Assembly: GCA_947305675.1 (NCBI GenBank)
Contig: CAMZED010000005.1
Location: 1-27,578 of the forward strand
DNA length: 27,578 bases
DNA from: an uncultured Clostridia bacterium
GTDB lineage: Bacteria; Bacillota; Clostridia; Oscillospirales; CAG-382
Reading direction: 5' to 3'
Within the stretch, counting starts at the first letter, position 1. Every line of letters starts with the position of its first letter. The notes beneath the pieces were generated by a model. The model searched no databases, was not told the origin of the DNA, and saw nothing but the letters and a program-made list of their open reading frames with translations. This document shows positions 5,821 to 14,704 of the stretch, one piece after another. A program made the position numbers and the translations under genes.

Positions 5821-7874
5821 AAACTGCAGAAAAATTAAAGATCTCCGCCGGGGAACTCGGCGCGGAATTCGGCACAAAAAGCGGATTGACGCTTTTGTCG
5901 CTGAGGGACAGAAAGGCGCGCCGCAATATTTTAAGCTCGCCGCGGCCGCTGTTTATGATCACGGCACGGCACCCCGACACAGGTGAATTCATCACCGTCG
6001 ATTCGGCGTCCGGCTGGAAGAATACCGAATGCGCCGATTCCGGAAACGGCAAAATATTCATCGTCTCCGGAAACGAAAAGTTAAAAGACGTCACCGTGAT
6101 ACTTTCGGCTTCGGTGCAAAAAGAGATCAGCCGTATAGAGTGGAACGTCGAAATAATAAACTCCGGCAATGAATTCGCGGTTTACGAATGCGATTATCCC
6201 GCGGTGAGCTTCGACGCCGGCAAAAACATTGAGTTTATGTCGCCCTACGGCCCGGGCGAGCTTTGGAACAGTCTTACCGAATGCCGTTCCTGCCAGAGCT
6301 ATCCTTCTTACGGCGCGTCGATGCAATATATGACGTTCTGGAATAAGGTCACCCGCCGCGGGTTCTATTACGGATTGCACGATCCGGCTCCGGCGCACAA
6401 AAAACTCTGCTTTGAAAAGAAGGCGGACAAGCCGTGGTTCACGCTCAAATCCTATCAGCCGCTTTGCGATATAACCCGCGCGGGCAACTCGCAATCGCTT
6501 TACGGCAGCTGCGTGTGGCAGCTTTATTCCGGCGACTGGTACGACGCCGCGCAGATCTACCGCGATTTTGTCACCGCGAACTCGGCGTGGATACCTTCCG
6601 CCGGCAAAGACGGCAGGCTTGACGAGCCGGAATGGATGAAGACCGCCGACCACTGGTGGAGAGTGAGGATGGGCGACGACGAAAGCTTTGCCGACGATAT
6701 TCTGGCGGCAAACGCCGATCTCGGATATGACAGCCCGGTGCATCTTTACGATTGGCATCAAATACCTTACGATAACGATTATCCCCACTATTTCCCGGTC
6801 AAACCGGCATTTGTCACCGGGGTGAAAAGGCTGCGCGAGCACGGAGTTAAAGTTATGCCCTATATAAACGGCAGGCTTTGGGACACGCGCGACAAAGGGA
6901 CCGAGGACTGGCAGTTCAGCAAAGTCGCCAAGCCCAACTGCACAAAAGGGTTCGGCGGCAAGCCTTTTATCGAAACCTACAGCTCGAAAGAATCCGACGG
7001 CAGCAAGGTGGAGCTTTCGATAATGTGCCCTTCGACCGCCTGCTGGCAGGAAAAGGTGAGCGAGCTTGTAAAAACGCTGCTCAACGATTACGGCGTGGAC
7101 GCGGTTTATATCGACCAGATCGCCGCGGCGCAGCCCTACGCGTGCGAGGACAGGACCCATTCCCACCTCGCCGGAGGCGGAAGCTGGTGGGCGGAAAGTT
7201 ACAACAACCTGCTCGATCACGTATCGAAAGTTATGCCGGAAGGCACCGCGATAACCACCGAATGCACCGCCGACCCGTTTATGAAGCACATTCAGGGATA
7301 TCTTACCTGGCTTTGGGTGCATAATCGCCAGGTGCCGGCTTTTGTGGCGGTTTATTCCGGGATGGTCACCATGTTCGGCAGGAATTACTGCTTTATGCCT
7401 TTTGACGACGACGAAGGTCAAAGGATCGCAATAGCGCAATCGCTCACGTTCGGCGAGGAACTCGGCTGGAACGATCCGAAGCTTTATATGCAGATGAAAA
7501 GCCGCGAATTTTATAAAAACTGCGTTCAGAAGCGGCGCGGGATCGGTTCGTTCTTCTATAACGGCAGGCTTTTGAGAAGCCCGGAGATAAGCGATGATCT
7601 CAACGCGATCCGCACTACGCGCAACAAAGAATCCTATGGCGGCGTGACCGAACATTCCGCCGTGTTCTGCGAGCATTGGGAGCGGATCACCGACGGCAAA
7701 AAACTGATTTTGTTCGTAAACGCCGCAAAAGAAACGGCGAAAGCCGAAATAAAGTCCGGGATCGCCGACGGCAAATACCGTCTCGAAGGCGACAAAGGAT
7801 CGGATCTGTGCATAAAAGACGGCAAAGGCGTTATTGAACTGCCGCCGCTGTCGGTATGCTACGCGATATATTGA
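5817..7874 (+). CDS. Putative glycoside hydrolase (DUF6259-like, TIM-barrel)
   Basis: A 685-residue cytoplasmic protein (no signal peptide). The layout is an N-terminal beta-sandwich-like region (about 1-250), a (beta/alpha)8-like core and a small C-terminal beta domain ending LPPLSVCYAIY. Core segments resemble glycoside hydrolases of the DUF6259 group: HLYDWHQIPYDNDYPHYFPV, VMPYINGRLWD, GVDAVYIDQI and AITTECTADPF. Asp433 in YIDQI and Glu482 in TTEC lie at strand ends and are my candidates for catalytic residues; this is inference. The aromatic, acidic cleft residues suggest sugar binding, but the substrate is unknown. The start overlaps the comF stop (ATGA), and yqeG follows after 15 nt. 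I recall the DUF6259 name from family resemblance and have not checked it. Confidence 0.7.
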   Translation: MKTAEKLKISAGELGAEFGTKSGLTLLSLRDRKARRNILSSPRPLFMITARHPDTGEFITVDSASGWKNTECADSGNGKIFIVSGNEKLKDVTVILSASVQKEISRIEWNVEIINSGNEFAVYECDYPAVSFDAGKNIEFMSPYGPGELWNSLTECRSCQSYPSYGASMQYMTFWNKVTRRGFYYGLHDPAPAHKKLCFEKKADKPWFTLKSYQPLCDITRAGNSQSLYGSCVWQLYSGDWYDAAQIYRDFVTANSAWIPSAGKDGRLDEPEWMKTADHWWRVRMGDDESFADDILAANADLGYDSPVHLYDWHQIPYDNDYPHYFPVKPAFVTGVKRLREHGVKVMPYINGRLWDTRDKGTEDWQFSKVAKPNCTKGFGGKPFIETYSSKESDGSKVELSIMCPSTACWQEKVSELVKTLLNDYGVDAVYIDQIAAAQPYACEDRTHSHLAGGGSWWAESYNNLLDHVSKVMPEGTAITTECTADPFMKHIQGYLTWLWVHNRQVPAFVAVYSGMVTMFGRNYCFMPFDDDEGQRIAIAQSLTFGEELGWNDPKLYMQMKSREFYKNCVQKRRGIGSFFYNGRLLRSPEISDDLNAIRTTRNKESYGGVTEHSAVFCEHWERITDGKKLILFVNAAKETAKAEIKSGIADGKYRLEGDKGSDLCIKDGKGVIELPPLSVCYAIY

Positions 7875-7889
7875 TAACAGGTTGGAGCA

Positions 7890-8453
7890 ATGCAGCTTAA
7901 AAGACTTCGCCCGGATATGGCGTTTGACAATATTTATACCATAACCCCGGAAGTTCTCGCCGAACTCGGGGTCGGCGGCGTCGTCTTCGATATAGACAAC
8001 ACCATCGCCCCCTATGAAGTCGAGATCCCTACCGACAGAATGCGCGAATATTTCGATTCGCTCAGCAAGGCCGGCATAAAAATGGCTTTTGTTTCGAACA
8101 ATAAAGGCCCGAGGGTAATGCGTTTCAACGAGGGGCTCGGTTTGTTTTACGTCTGCAAAGCCGGGAAACCTTCGCCTAAGGGCGTGCGGAAGTGCATCGC
8201 CCACTTCGGGCTGGGGACCGGCGAGGTGCTTGCCGTGGGAGACCAGATATTCACCGATTGCCTTGCGGCGCACCGCGCGGGGATAAGGTTTGCGATGGTC
8301 AAGCCGATACAAAAACAGGAAAGCGCTTTTTTCAGGTTGAAACGGTTTATGGAACGCCCGTTTGTGCGGGGGCTGGAATGGCTTTCGGCAAAAGAGGCGG
8401 TGCAGCGGCTGAAAGCACGCAGAAAAAAGAAAAACGACGGAGGTACAAAATGA
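7890..8453 (+). CDS. yqeG: YqeG family HAD-IIIA phosphatase
   Basis: A 187-residue HAD-superfamily hydrolase. It has motif I FDIDNT (Asp34 nucleophile, Asp36 acid/base), motif II Ser in FVSNN, motif III Lys in KAGKPSP (Lys93) and motif IV GDQIFTD (Asp118, Asp123). The small size without a large cap and the opening LRPDMAFDNIYTITPEVL fit YqeG, a conserved Firmicutes family (related to mitochondrial PGP phosphatases) of uncertain bacterial substrate. The C-terminus is an extended basic helix (RLKARRKKK). GGTTGGAG precedes the ATG, and the stop overlaps the next gene by ATGA (8450-8453). Confidence 0.9.
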   Translation: MQLKRLRPDMAFDNIYTITPEVLAELGVGGVVFDIDNTIAPYEVEIPTDRMREYFDSLSKAGIKMAFVSNNKGPRVMRFNEGLGLFYVCKAGKPSPKGVRKCIAHFGLGTGEVLAVGDQIFTDCLAAHRAGIRFAMVKPIQKQESAFFRLKRFMERPFVRGLEWLSAKEAVQRLKARRKKKNDGGTK

Positions 8454-9325
8454 GCAAGACCGCAAAGTTCGGGCCGGGAGGCAACTCCGATTCCTTCCGC
8501 GCCGCGGGCGGAAGATCGACTTTGCAGGCGCCGGGGTTCGTAAAAAGCCTCGGGCTGGACTGTTATGAATACGAGGCGGGCAACGGCATCACCGGCAGCG
8601 ACGAAATGTTCAAAGCGATCGGGGCGAAAGCGATCGAGCACGGGATAAATATGTCGTTCCACACGCCTTATTTCATTTCGCTTTCGTCGGTGGAAAAAGA
8701 AAAGCGCGATAAAAGCGTCGATTACATAAAACGTTCGGCGGAGGTAAGCGATCTGCTCGGCGCAAAGACGATGGTGGTGCACTGCGGCAGCGCCGCGAAG
8801 ATCGACCGCCGCACCGCGATGGGTTATGCCGCGGAAACGCTTTCGGCGGCGGCGGAAATGCTTGAATCGAACGGATACAAAGTGATACTCGGCATTGAAA
8901 CGATGGGAAAGATAAACCAGTTGGGCACTTTGGAGGAAGTGATCGAGCTTTGCGGGATATCGAAACGGTTCGCCCCGGTGGTCGATTTCGGACACCTGAA
9001 CGCGCGCACGCTCGGCGGGATAAAGACCAAAGACGATTACAAACGCATCTTCGAATCCGTATCTTCGGGTCTCGGCGCCGAATACGCCGAGGATCTGCAT
9101 TGCCATTTTTCAAAAATAATGTACACCGATATGGGCGAAAAGAAGCACCTTACGTTTGACGATTCGGTTTACGGGCCGGAATTCTTACCGCTTGCCGAGG
9201 CTTGCCTTGAGCTCGGAGTAGGGCCGACGGTGATCTGCGAATCGGCGGGGACTCAGACCGAGGACGCGCTTTTTATGAAGCTGACATATGAATCGCTTAA
9301 AAAAGAAGGGATCAAGACGTTATGA
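8450..9325 (+). CDS. Endonuclease IV-like TIM-barrel protein (AP endonuclease family 2)
   Basis: A 291-residue xylose-isomerase-like TIM barrel matching endonuclease IV (Nfo), which cleaves DNA at abasic sites. Hand alignment to E. coli Nfo places the metal ligands at His71 (SFHTPYF), His111 (VVHCGS), Glu150 (GIETMG), Asp179 and His182 (DFGHLN), His217 (DLHCHF), His233 (KKHL) and Glu264 (ICESAG). The Asp that forms the D-x-H pair with His231 in E. coli is Lys231 here, so one trinuclear zinc ligand seems to be missing. The start was set at 8450 because GGAGGT lies just upstream and the ATG overlaps the yqeG stop; the reading frame extends further 5' inside yqeG without support. The stop overlaps prmA (ATGA). 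The family is firm; AP-site activity is less so. Confidence 0.85.
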   Translation: MSKTAKFGPGGNSDSFRAAGGRSTLQAPGFVKSLGLDCYEYEAGNGITGSDEMFKAIGAKAIEHGINMSFHTPYFISLSSVEKEKRDKSVDYIKRSAEVSDLLGAKTMVVHCGSAAKIDRRTAMGYAAETLSAAAEMLESNGYKVILGIETMGKINQLGTLEEVIELCGISKRFAPVVDFGHLNARTLGGIKTKDDYKRIFESVSSGLGAEYAEDLHCHFSKIMYTDMGEKKHLTFDDSVYGPEFLPLAEACLELGVGPTVICESAGTQTEDALFMKLTYESLKKEGIKTL

Positions 9326-10281
9326 AATTTGACGAACTGACGATACACACGACCACCGCCGGCAGCGAGCTGATTTCCGGCGTGCTGTTCAACGAAGGGA
9401 TCACCTGTTTTTCGGTGGAGGATCCGAAGGATCTCGCCGAGCTGCTCGACAGCAAAACCGTGCCGATCGATTACGTCGAGGATTCGCTTATCCGAGACGA
9501 CGGCGACGTTATAGTGCGGGTCTATCTTGCGCAGAACGAGCAGGGCAGGATCCAGCTCGAGGGGATCACCGCCGGGCTTGCGAAAATAAAAGCGAGCGAA
9601 GGCGACTGGGCGGGAAGCCTGGAAACTTCGCTTGCGGTCACCGACGAAAAAGATTGGGAAAACAACTGGAAACAGTATTTTCATCCCCTGCCCATCGGCG
9701 AAAAGTTTTTGGTAGTGCCGTCGTGGGAAAAACAAACTGTTACGGGCAGGATAACTTTGGAGATCGATCCGGCTTCGTCGTTCGGCACCGGCAGGCACGA
9801 GACAACGGCTTTGTGCCTTGAATCACTTGAAAAATTATGCAAGACCGGCGACGAGGTGCTTGATATGGGCTGCGGCTGCGGAATACTCGGGATCGGCGCC
9901 GCGCTGATCGGCGCAAAGCACGTCGACGCGATAGACATCGATATGGTCGCCGCCCGCATAGCCGAGGAAAATACCGTTAAAAACGGGCTTGAAAAGGGCA
10001 AAATGGAAGTAAGGTGCGGCAACGTGCTTGATTCCGCCGAACTTTGGGACGAATACGCGTCGAAGCGTTATGACCTGATACTCGCAAACATAGTCGCCGA
10101 CGTTATAAGCGATATGCTTCCGCTTTTTAAAACCTGTCTTAAAGACGGCGGAACGCTGGTCTGCTCGGGGATAATATCGCCGCGGAAAGATTTTGTGCTT
10201 GACGCGCTTGAACGGAACGGATTCAAAGTTGAACAGATAAAAGAAAAGAACGAATGGTTGGCGATAGAATGCAGGAAATGA
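9322..10281 (+). CDS. prmA: Ribosomal protein L11 methyltransferase
   Basis: A 319-residue SAM-dependent methyltransferase that N-methylates ribosomal protein L11. The N-terminal substrate-recognition region (about 1-120) is followed by the PrmA signature FGTGRHETTALCLE, SAM motif I VLDMGCGCGILGIG (around Asp181), the acidic AIDIDMVA strand end that binds the ribose, and the catalytic-loop motif LILANIVADV. Length is normal for the family. It begins at the ATGA overlap with the endonuclease IV-like gene and ends in an ATGA overlap with ligA. It is a housekeeping gene with no sign of transfer or damage. Confidence 0.95.
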   Translation: MKFDELTIHTTTAGSELISGVLFNEGITCFSVEDPKDLAELLDSKTVPIDYVEDSLIRDDGDVIVRVYLAQNEQGRIQLEGITAGLAKIKASEGDWAGSLETSLAVTDEKDWENNWKQYFHPLPIGEKFLVVPSWEKQTVTGRITLEIDPASSFGTGRHETTALCLESLEKLCKTGDEVLDMGCGCGILGIGAALIGAKHVDAIDIDMVAARIAEENTVKNGLEKGKMEVRCGNVLDSAELWDEYASKRYDLILANIVADVISDMLPLFKTCLKDGGTLVCSGIISPRKDFVLDALERNGFKVEQIKEKNEWLAIECRK

Positions 10282-12272
10282 AAAAAGACTTCGCTTCTCC
10301 CTCGGAGGAAATGCGTTATCTCGAAAAAACGCTTGAATATCACTCCCGCCTTTATTACGAACTTGATTCGCCGCAAATCGAGGACGAGGAATACGACGCG
10401 CTTTTCCGCCGTCTTGTCGACCTTGAAGCGAAGTATCCCGAACTGGCGTCGCCCAATTCGCCCACAAGGCGCGTCGGCGGAAAAGTTTCGGAAGGGTTCG
10501 AAAAGGTGCTTCACACCGTGCCTATGGACTCGTTCGGCGACATTTTTTCCGAGGAAGAGATCGTGGATTTCGTCGGGAAAATTTTAAAAGAATACCCAGG
10601 CACCGAATTCGTCGTCGAGCATAAATTCGACGGGCTTTCGGTGTCGCTCGAATACGAAAACGGCGAACTTGTGCGCGGACTTACGCGCGGCGACGGGATA
10701 TTCGGCGAGGACGTGACCGAAAACGTCCGCACGATCAAAACCGTACCGCTTAAATTAAACCGCGATATCGCAAAGCTTATAGTCCGCGGCGAGGTTTATA
10801 TGCCGCGCAAAGTATTTGCAAAACTGAACGAAAAGCGCGAGGAGAACGGCGAGCGGACTTTTGCCAACCCGCGCAACGCGGCGGCGGGGTCGCTCCGCCA
10901 GCTCGATTCGAAGATCGCCTCTTCAAGGGGACTGCAGATATACGTTTTCAATCTTCAGCTCTGCTCGGAAGGGATGCCGGAAACTCACTCGGAGGCTTTG
11001 GAATATCTGGAATCGCTCGGGTTTACCGTATCGCCGTACCGCAGGATCTGCCGCAGCGCGGACGAAGTTACCGACGCGGTGAAGGAGATCGGAGAATCGC
11101 GCCCGGATCTGGCTTACGATACCGACGGCGCCGTGATAAAAGTTAACTCGCTTGCGGTCAGGGGGATGCTCGGCAGCACAGCCGCCGCTCCGCGCTGGGC
11201 GATCGCATATAAGTTCCCCGCCGAAATCGTCGAGACTTTGCTTAACGAAATCGAGATCCAGGTCGGACGCACCGGGGTGCTTACGCCGCGCGCGGTGCTG
11301 GAACCCGTCCGCCTTGCGGGCAGCACGGTCTCTTATGCGACTTTGCACAACGCCGATTTTATCGCTGAACGCGATATTCGCGTCGGCGACACGGTAAGGC
11401 TGCGCAAAGCCGGCGATATTATCCCGGAGATAATATCCGTCGTCCCCGAAAAGCGGCAAAACGGCGCAAAGCCTTTCGCCATGCCGCGGTTCTGCCCCTC
11501 CTGCGGGGCGCCGGTAACGCGCGCGGAAGGCGAAGCCGCCGTCCGCTGCGGAAATCCCTATTGCCCGAGCCAACTCTGCCGCAGGATAATACATTTCGTC
11601 TCCCGCCCGGCGATGAATATCGACAATCTCGGCGAAAGCGTTATCGAGCAGTTTATCTCCGAGGGGCTGATCTCTTCCGCCGCCGACCTTTACACGCTTA
11701 AAAAAGAGGATATCGCTCCGCTCGACCGTATGGGCGACAAGAGCGCCGAAAACATTATAAACGCCATTGAAAAAAGCAAAAAAGCCGGGCTTGAACGCCT
11801 GCTTTGCGCGCTGGGGATAAGGCATATCGGCGAAAAGGCGGCGCAAACGCTCGCGCAGCGATTCGGAAACATCGATTCGCTCGCGCAGGCGGACGCGGAA
11901 ACGCTTAAAAACATCGACGACATCGGCGAGGAAAGCGCCGCCTCGGTGCTGGAATTTTTTGCCGACGAAAAAACAAAAGAACTTATCGGAAAACTCAAAT
12001 CCGCCGGAGTTTCGACAGAAAGCACCGAAAAGCGGCTGGGCGACAGCCTTGCCGGGATGACGGTGGTCGTCACCGGAACGCTTCCGACTCTTAAACGTCC
12101 GGAAGCCGAAGCGCTTATACGCGCGCACGGCGGAAACGCGGCGGGGTCGGTATCCAAAAAGACTTCGCTCGTCATCGCCGGTGCGGACGCGGGAAGCAAA
12201 CTGGCAAAAGCACGTCAGCTCGGCATAAAGGTCATAGACGAGAGCGAATTTTTGGCTATGATCGGGGAATAA
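10278..12272 (+). CDS. ligA: NAD-dependent DNA ligase LigA
   Basis: A 664-residue NAD+-dependent DNA ligase, the replicative and repair ligase of bacteria. The Ia domain (LEYHSRLYYELDSPQIEDEEYD) binds NMN. The adenylation domain has the catalytic Lys116 in EHKFDGLSV, and LTRGDGIFGEDVTENV follows. The OB-fold precedes a four-cysteine zinc finger (CPSC, then RCGNPYC), then helix-hairpin-helix repeats (GIRHIGEKAAQTLA, IDDIGEESAASV) and a C-terminal BRCT domain (GMTVVVTGTLPTLKR to the end). The start at 10278 (ATGA overlap with prmA) fits the family N-terminus; in-frame ATGs at 10254 and 10269 are possible, and none has a strong ribosome binding site. No terminator is visible after the stop. Confidence 0.96.
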   Translation: MKKDFASPSEEMRYLEKTLEYHSRLYYELDSPQIEDEEYDALFRRLVDLEAKYPELASPNSPTRRVGGKVSEGFEKVLHTVPMDSFGDIFSEEEIVDFVGKILKEYPGTEFVVEHKFDGLSVSLEYENGELVRGLTRGDGIFGEDVTENVRTIKTVPLKLNRDIAKLIVRGEVYMPRKVFAKLNEKREENGERTFANPRNAAAGSLRQLDSKIASSRGLQIYVFNLQLCSEGMPETHSEALEYLESLGFTVSPYRRICRSADEVTDAVKEIGESRPDLAYDTDGAVIKVNSLAVRGMLGSTAAAPRWAIAYKFPAEIVETLLNEIEIQVGRTGVLTPRAVLEPVRLAGSTVSYATLHNADFIAERDIRVGDTVRLRKAGDIIPEIISVVPEKRQNGAKPFAMPRFCPSCGAPVTRAEGEAAVRCGNPYCPSQLCRRIIHFVSRPAMNIDNLGESVIEQFISEGLISSAADLYTLKKEDIAPLDRMGDKSAENIINAIEKSKKAGLERLLCALGIRHIGEKAAQTLAQRFGNIDSLAQADAETLKNIDDIGEESAASVLEFFADEKTKELIGKLKSAGVSTESTEKRLGDSLAGMTVVVTGTLPTLKRPEAEALIRAHGGNAAGSVSKKTSLVIAGADAGSKLAKARQLGIKVIDESEFLAMIGE

Positions 12273-12276
12273 GTTA

Positions 12277-12305
12277 TTGACAAATAATTAATATGGGATT
12301 ATATT
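12277..12305 (+). promoter_or_regulatory. Sigma-70-type promoter for the FAD-dependent oxidoreductase
   Basis: A perfect TTGACA (12277-12282), a 17-nt spacer and TATATT (12300-12305) start four nt after the ligA stop codon. The distance to the ATG at 12351 is 45 nt. The strong match suggests that the oxidoreductase is transcribed separately and well. Confidence 0.85.
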
Positions 12306-12350
12306 TAAATCAACGATACAACACTTTATACAAAGGAGTGTAAAAAACCT

Positions 12351-13724
12351 ATGGATTATTCATCTCTTCCCGTTTTTGCTTCGGCGGACATAGTCGTCTG
12401 CGGCGGCGGCGCGGCGGGCGCTTTCGCGGCTAAGGCGGCGGCTGATCAGGGCAAAGACGTTCTTGTCGTCGAACAGTTCGGATCGCTCGGCGGAACCGCC
12501 ACCAACGGGCTTACCATGCCGGTAATGCACACCCATATAGCCTCCAACCCGCAATGCTCCTATATCGCCAACCTCGTGCGCGACAAACTTTTGCCGCTGG
12601 GCGGCTGCGATGAAAGCGGTGCGAACTTCGACCCCTTCCTTTTGAAGGTCGTGCTGGAAGAGATCTGCGTCGACGCGGGCGTTAAACTGCTGTTCCACAC
12701 CTTTATCGCCGACGTGATAAAAGAGGACGGAAAGATAACCGCGCTGGTCGTTGCCAACAAAGCCGGTCTGGGGCTTGTAAAAGGCAAAATGTTCATCGAC
12801 GGCACCGGCGACGGTGATGTTTGCGTCCGCGCCGGAGCGGGATACACCAAGGGCAACCCCGAAACCGGAAAGAACCAGCCGATCTCGCTGAGATATATCG
12901 TTTCGAACGTCGATTTCGAAACGTTCGGCAAATTTATCGAGGAAGAAAAGAAGCGCACCGGAATCGACGGCGCCGCAAGTTATTACGACGGCAAGATATA
13001 CGTTGCCGTTTGCGCTACCGGCCAATGGACTTTCTCCGATCTGTTCGACAAAGCCATCGCCGCGGGCGATCTTGAATTCGACGACAAAGCCTATTGGCAG
13101 GGGTTCACCGTCACCGGACGTCCGAACACCATCGCTTTCAACAGCCCGGAATTCTTTGACGAGACCGACGGCACCGACCCTGACGTTCTTACCAAGACCC
13201 AGGTGATCGGCAAAAAACGCGCTCTGCGCCAGCTTATGTTCTGCAAAAAATATCTCAAAGGTTTCGAGGGCGCTTATATTTCGGATATTTCGGCTATGGT
13301 CGGCATACGCGAAAGCCGCAACATAACCGCGGAATACGTCCTTTCCGCCGAGGATCTGCTTTGCCGCAGGAAATTTGACGATATGTTCTGCCAATCCAAC
13401 TATCCGGTGGACATCCACGGCAAGCAGCTTAATTTCAACAAAGAAAAATACAAAGACGTCGACGACGGCAAACCCTGGTACGAGATCCCCTTCCGCTCGC
13501 TGGTGGTCAAAGGGATCGACAATCTGTTTGTGACGGGGCGCTGCCTCGGCGCGGAATTTTTGGCGCAAAGCAGTCTGCGCGTTCAGCAATCGGCGCGCTC
13601 GTCGGGCGAAGCCGCCGGTATCGGCGCCGCGCTTGCGCTTGAAGAAGGCAAGCTGCCGCGCGAGATAGACGGCAAAAAAGTGCGCGAGATAATGGTATCC
13701 CGCGGGGCTCAATACGCCGAATAA
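12351..13724 (+). CDS. FAD-dependent oxidoreductase (FAD_oxidored family)
   Basis: A 457-residue flavoprotein. The N-terminal dinucleotide-binding fold has IVVCGGGAAGAFAAKAAA (Gly18, Gly20, Gly23) with the ribose-binding Glu41 in VVEQFGSLGG. The motif FIDGTGDGDVCVRAG and the C-terminal FAD signature NLFVTGRCLGAEFLAQSSLRVQ confirm a two-part FAD domain. The GSLGGTATNGL segment is typical of the broad FAD-dependent oxidoreductase family often found beside carbohydrate-use genes; the substrate cannot be named. No signal peptide, so cytoplasmic. AAAGGAG lies before the ATG. The gene is bounded by its own promoter (12277) and a strong terminator (13728), so it can act as a single-gene unit, although the MscS gene follows. 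Confidence 0.88.
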   Translation: MDYSSLPVFASADIVVCGGGAAGAFAAKAAADQGKDVLVVEQFGSLGGTATNGLTMPVMHTHIASNPQCSYIANLVRDKLLPLGGCDESGANFDPFLLKVVLEEICVDAGVKLLFHTFIADVIKEDGKITALVVANKAGLGLVKGKMFIDGTGDGDVCVRAGAGYTKGNPETGKNQPISLRYIVSNVDFETFGKFIEEEKKRTGIDGAASYYDGKIYVAVCATGQWTFSDLFDKAIAAGDLEFDDKAYWQGFTVTGRPNTIAFNSPEFFDETDGTDPDVLTKTQVIGKKRALRQLMFCKKYLKGFEGAYISDISAMVGIRESRNITAEYVLSAEDLLCRRKFDDMFCQSNYPVDIHGKQLNFNKEKYKDVDDGKPWYEIPFRSLVVKGIDNLFVTGRCLGAEFLAQSSLRVQQSARSSGEAAGIGAALALEEGKLPREIDGKKVREIMVSRGAQYAE

Positions 13725-13727
13725 TAT

Positions 13728-13755
13728 AAAAAACGGGCGTTTTTGCCCGTTTTTT
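13728..13755 (+). terminator. Intrinsic terminator after the FAD-dependent oxidoreductase
   Basis: A perfect 11-bp stem (13728-13738 and 13745-13755) with a GC core CGGGC/GCCCG, a 6-nt loop and six T at the 3' end of the stem. It begins 4 nt after the stop codon. The A tract on the 5' side makes the hairpin symmetrical. Confidence 0.93.
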
Positions 13756-13783
13756 GTTTACAGAATATAAAGGAGAGATCAAA

Positions 13784-14674
13784 ATGAAGAAAAAACTGTC
13801 GGGAAGAATAATCAGACTTATAATATGTCTTGCCGTGCTGGGTATCGCCATCCTTGTCGGCGTTTTAAGCGGCGTGTTCGATTTTTCGAAAATCGATATC
13901 CGATTCGATTTTGCGGTGCTTATAAAACTGGTGGTCATGACGTTTTCGGTCATCGCCGCCGAATCCTTGCTGTCGCTTCTGCTCACTTTCCCCAAGCCTG
14001 ACAACCACCGTATGCGTTCGGTACTTTCGATAACCGCCAGCCTGCTCAAATACATTGCGTTCATCGTAATACTTTGCTGGGGACTTTCGATTCTGGGCGT
14101 GAACGTTTCCACAATTGTTGCAAGCGTAGGCATTATTGCCCTTGTTGTCGGCTTCTCGGCTGAAAGCCTCATTGCCGACGTGGTCACCGGAGCGTTTATG
14201 CTGTTTGAAAACCAGTACAACGTCGGAGATATCGTTGAAGTGGACGGATTCCGCGGAACCGTTACCAATATCGGCATCCGCACGACGTCGATCACCGACC
14301 CCGGCGACAACGTGAAGATAGTGAACAACTCCGCGATGAAAAACATACTTAACCGTTCCGACAAACTCTCGCGCAGTATAAGCGAGATCGCGATCCCTTA
14401 TGCAACCGATCTTGAAAAACTCGAAAACGAGATACCCGCGCTTATGGAGGAGATCTATAACCGCCGCACCGACGTTTTCAAAGCTCCGCCGAAATATCTC
14501 GGAGTGCAGGAACTTGCCGAAAGCTCGGTGGTGCTTAAATTCGTCGTGAACGTCGACGAAAAAGACATCTATTCCGGCGCGCGGCTGCTCAACCGTGATC
14601 TGCTTTTGGGATTCCGCTCGCTCGGCGTGGAATGCCCGTTCCCGCAGATAGACGTTCACCCCGACAAAAATTAA
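13784..14674 (+). CDS. Small-conductance mechanosensitive channel (MscS family)
   Basis: A 296-residue inner-membrane channel that opens under membrane tension to release solutes on osmotic downshock. Membrane helices are near residues 10-30, 44-66 and 82-104, and the pore-lining TM3 region (108-138) has STIVASVGIIALVVGFSAESLIADVVTG. The MscS beta-domain signature follows: FENQYNVGDIVEVDGFRGTVTNIGIRTT, then D..KIVNNSAMKNILNRS. The C-terminal alpha/beta domain ends in VECPFPQIDVHPDKN, which is usual for the family. The start at 13784 is fixed by AAAGGAGAG immediately upstream; a TTG at 13754 would extend the frame into the terminator and is rejected. Only 28 nt separate it from the preceding terminator, so transcription must come mainly by read-through. 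Confidence 0.94.
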   Translation: MKKKLSGRIIRLIICLAVLGIAILVGVLSGVFDFSKIDIRFDFAVLIKLVVMTFSVIAAESLLSLLLTFPKPDNHRMRSVLSITASLLKYIAFIVILCWGLSILGVNVSTIVASVGIIALVVGFSAESLIADVVTGAFMLFENQYNVGDIVEVDGFRGTVTNIGIRTTSITDPGDNVKIVNNSAMKNILNRSDKLSRSISEIAIPYATDLEKLENEIPALMEEIYNRRTDVFKAPPKYLGVQELAESSVVLKFVVNVDEKDIYSGARLLNRDLLLGFRSLGVECPFPQIDVHPDKN

Positions 14675-14704
14675 AAATCCACGGCTTTTTTCGGGAGGTG
14701 AAAA

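Noticed and set aside
6081..8465. A 794-codon open frame on the minus strand opposite the glycoside hydrolase and yqeG
   Set aside because: Shadow of the GC-rich third codon positions of the real genes; it crosses two plus-strand genes with firm motifs and has no recognisable domain.
12360..13712. A 450-codon open frame on the minus strand opposite the FAD-dependent oxidoreductase
   Set aside because: The plus-strand frame has an FAD-binding motif, ribosome binding site, promoter and terminator; the opposite frame has none.
13743..13771. TTGCCC-N17-TATAAA as a promoter for mscS
   Set aside because: Its start point would fall at about 13778, downstream of the mscS ribosome binding site, and its -35 lies inside the terminator stem.
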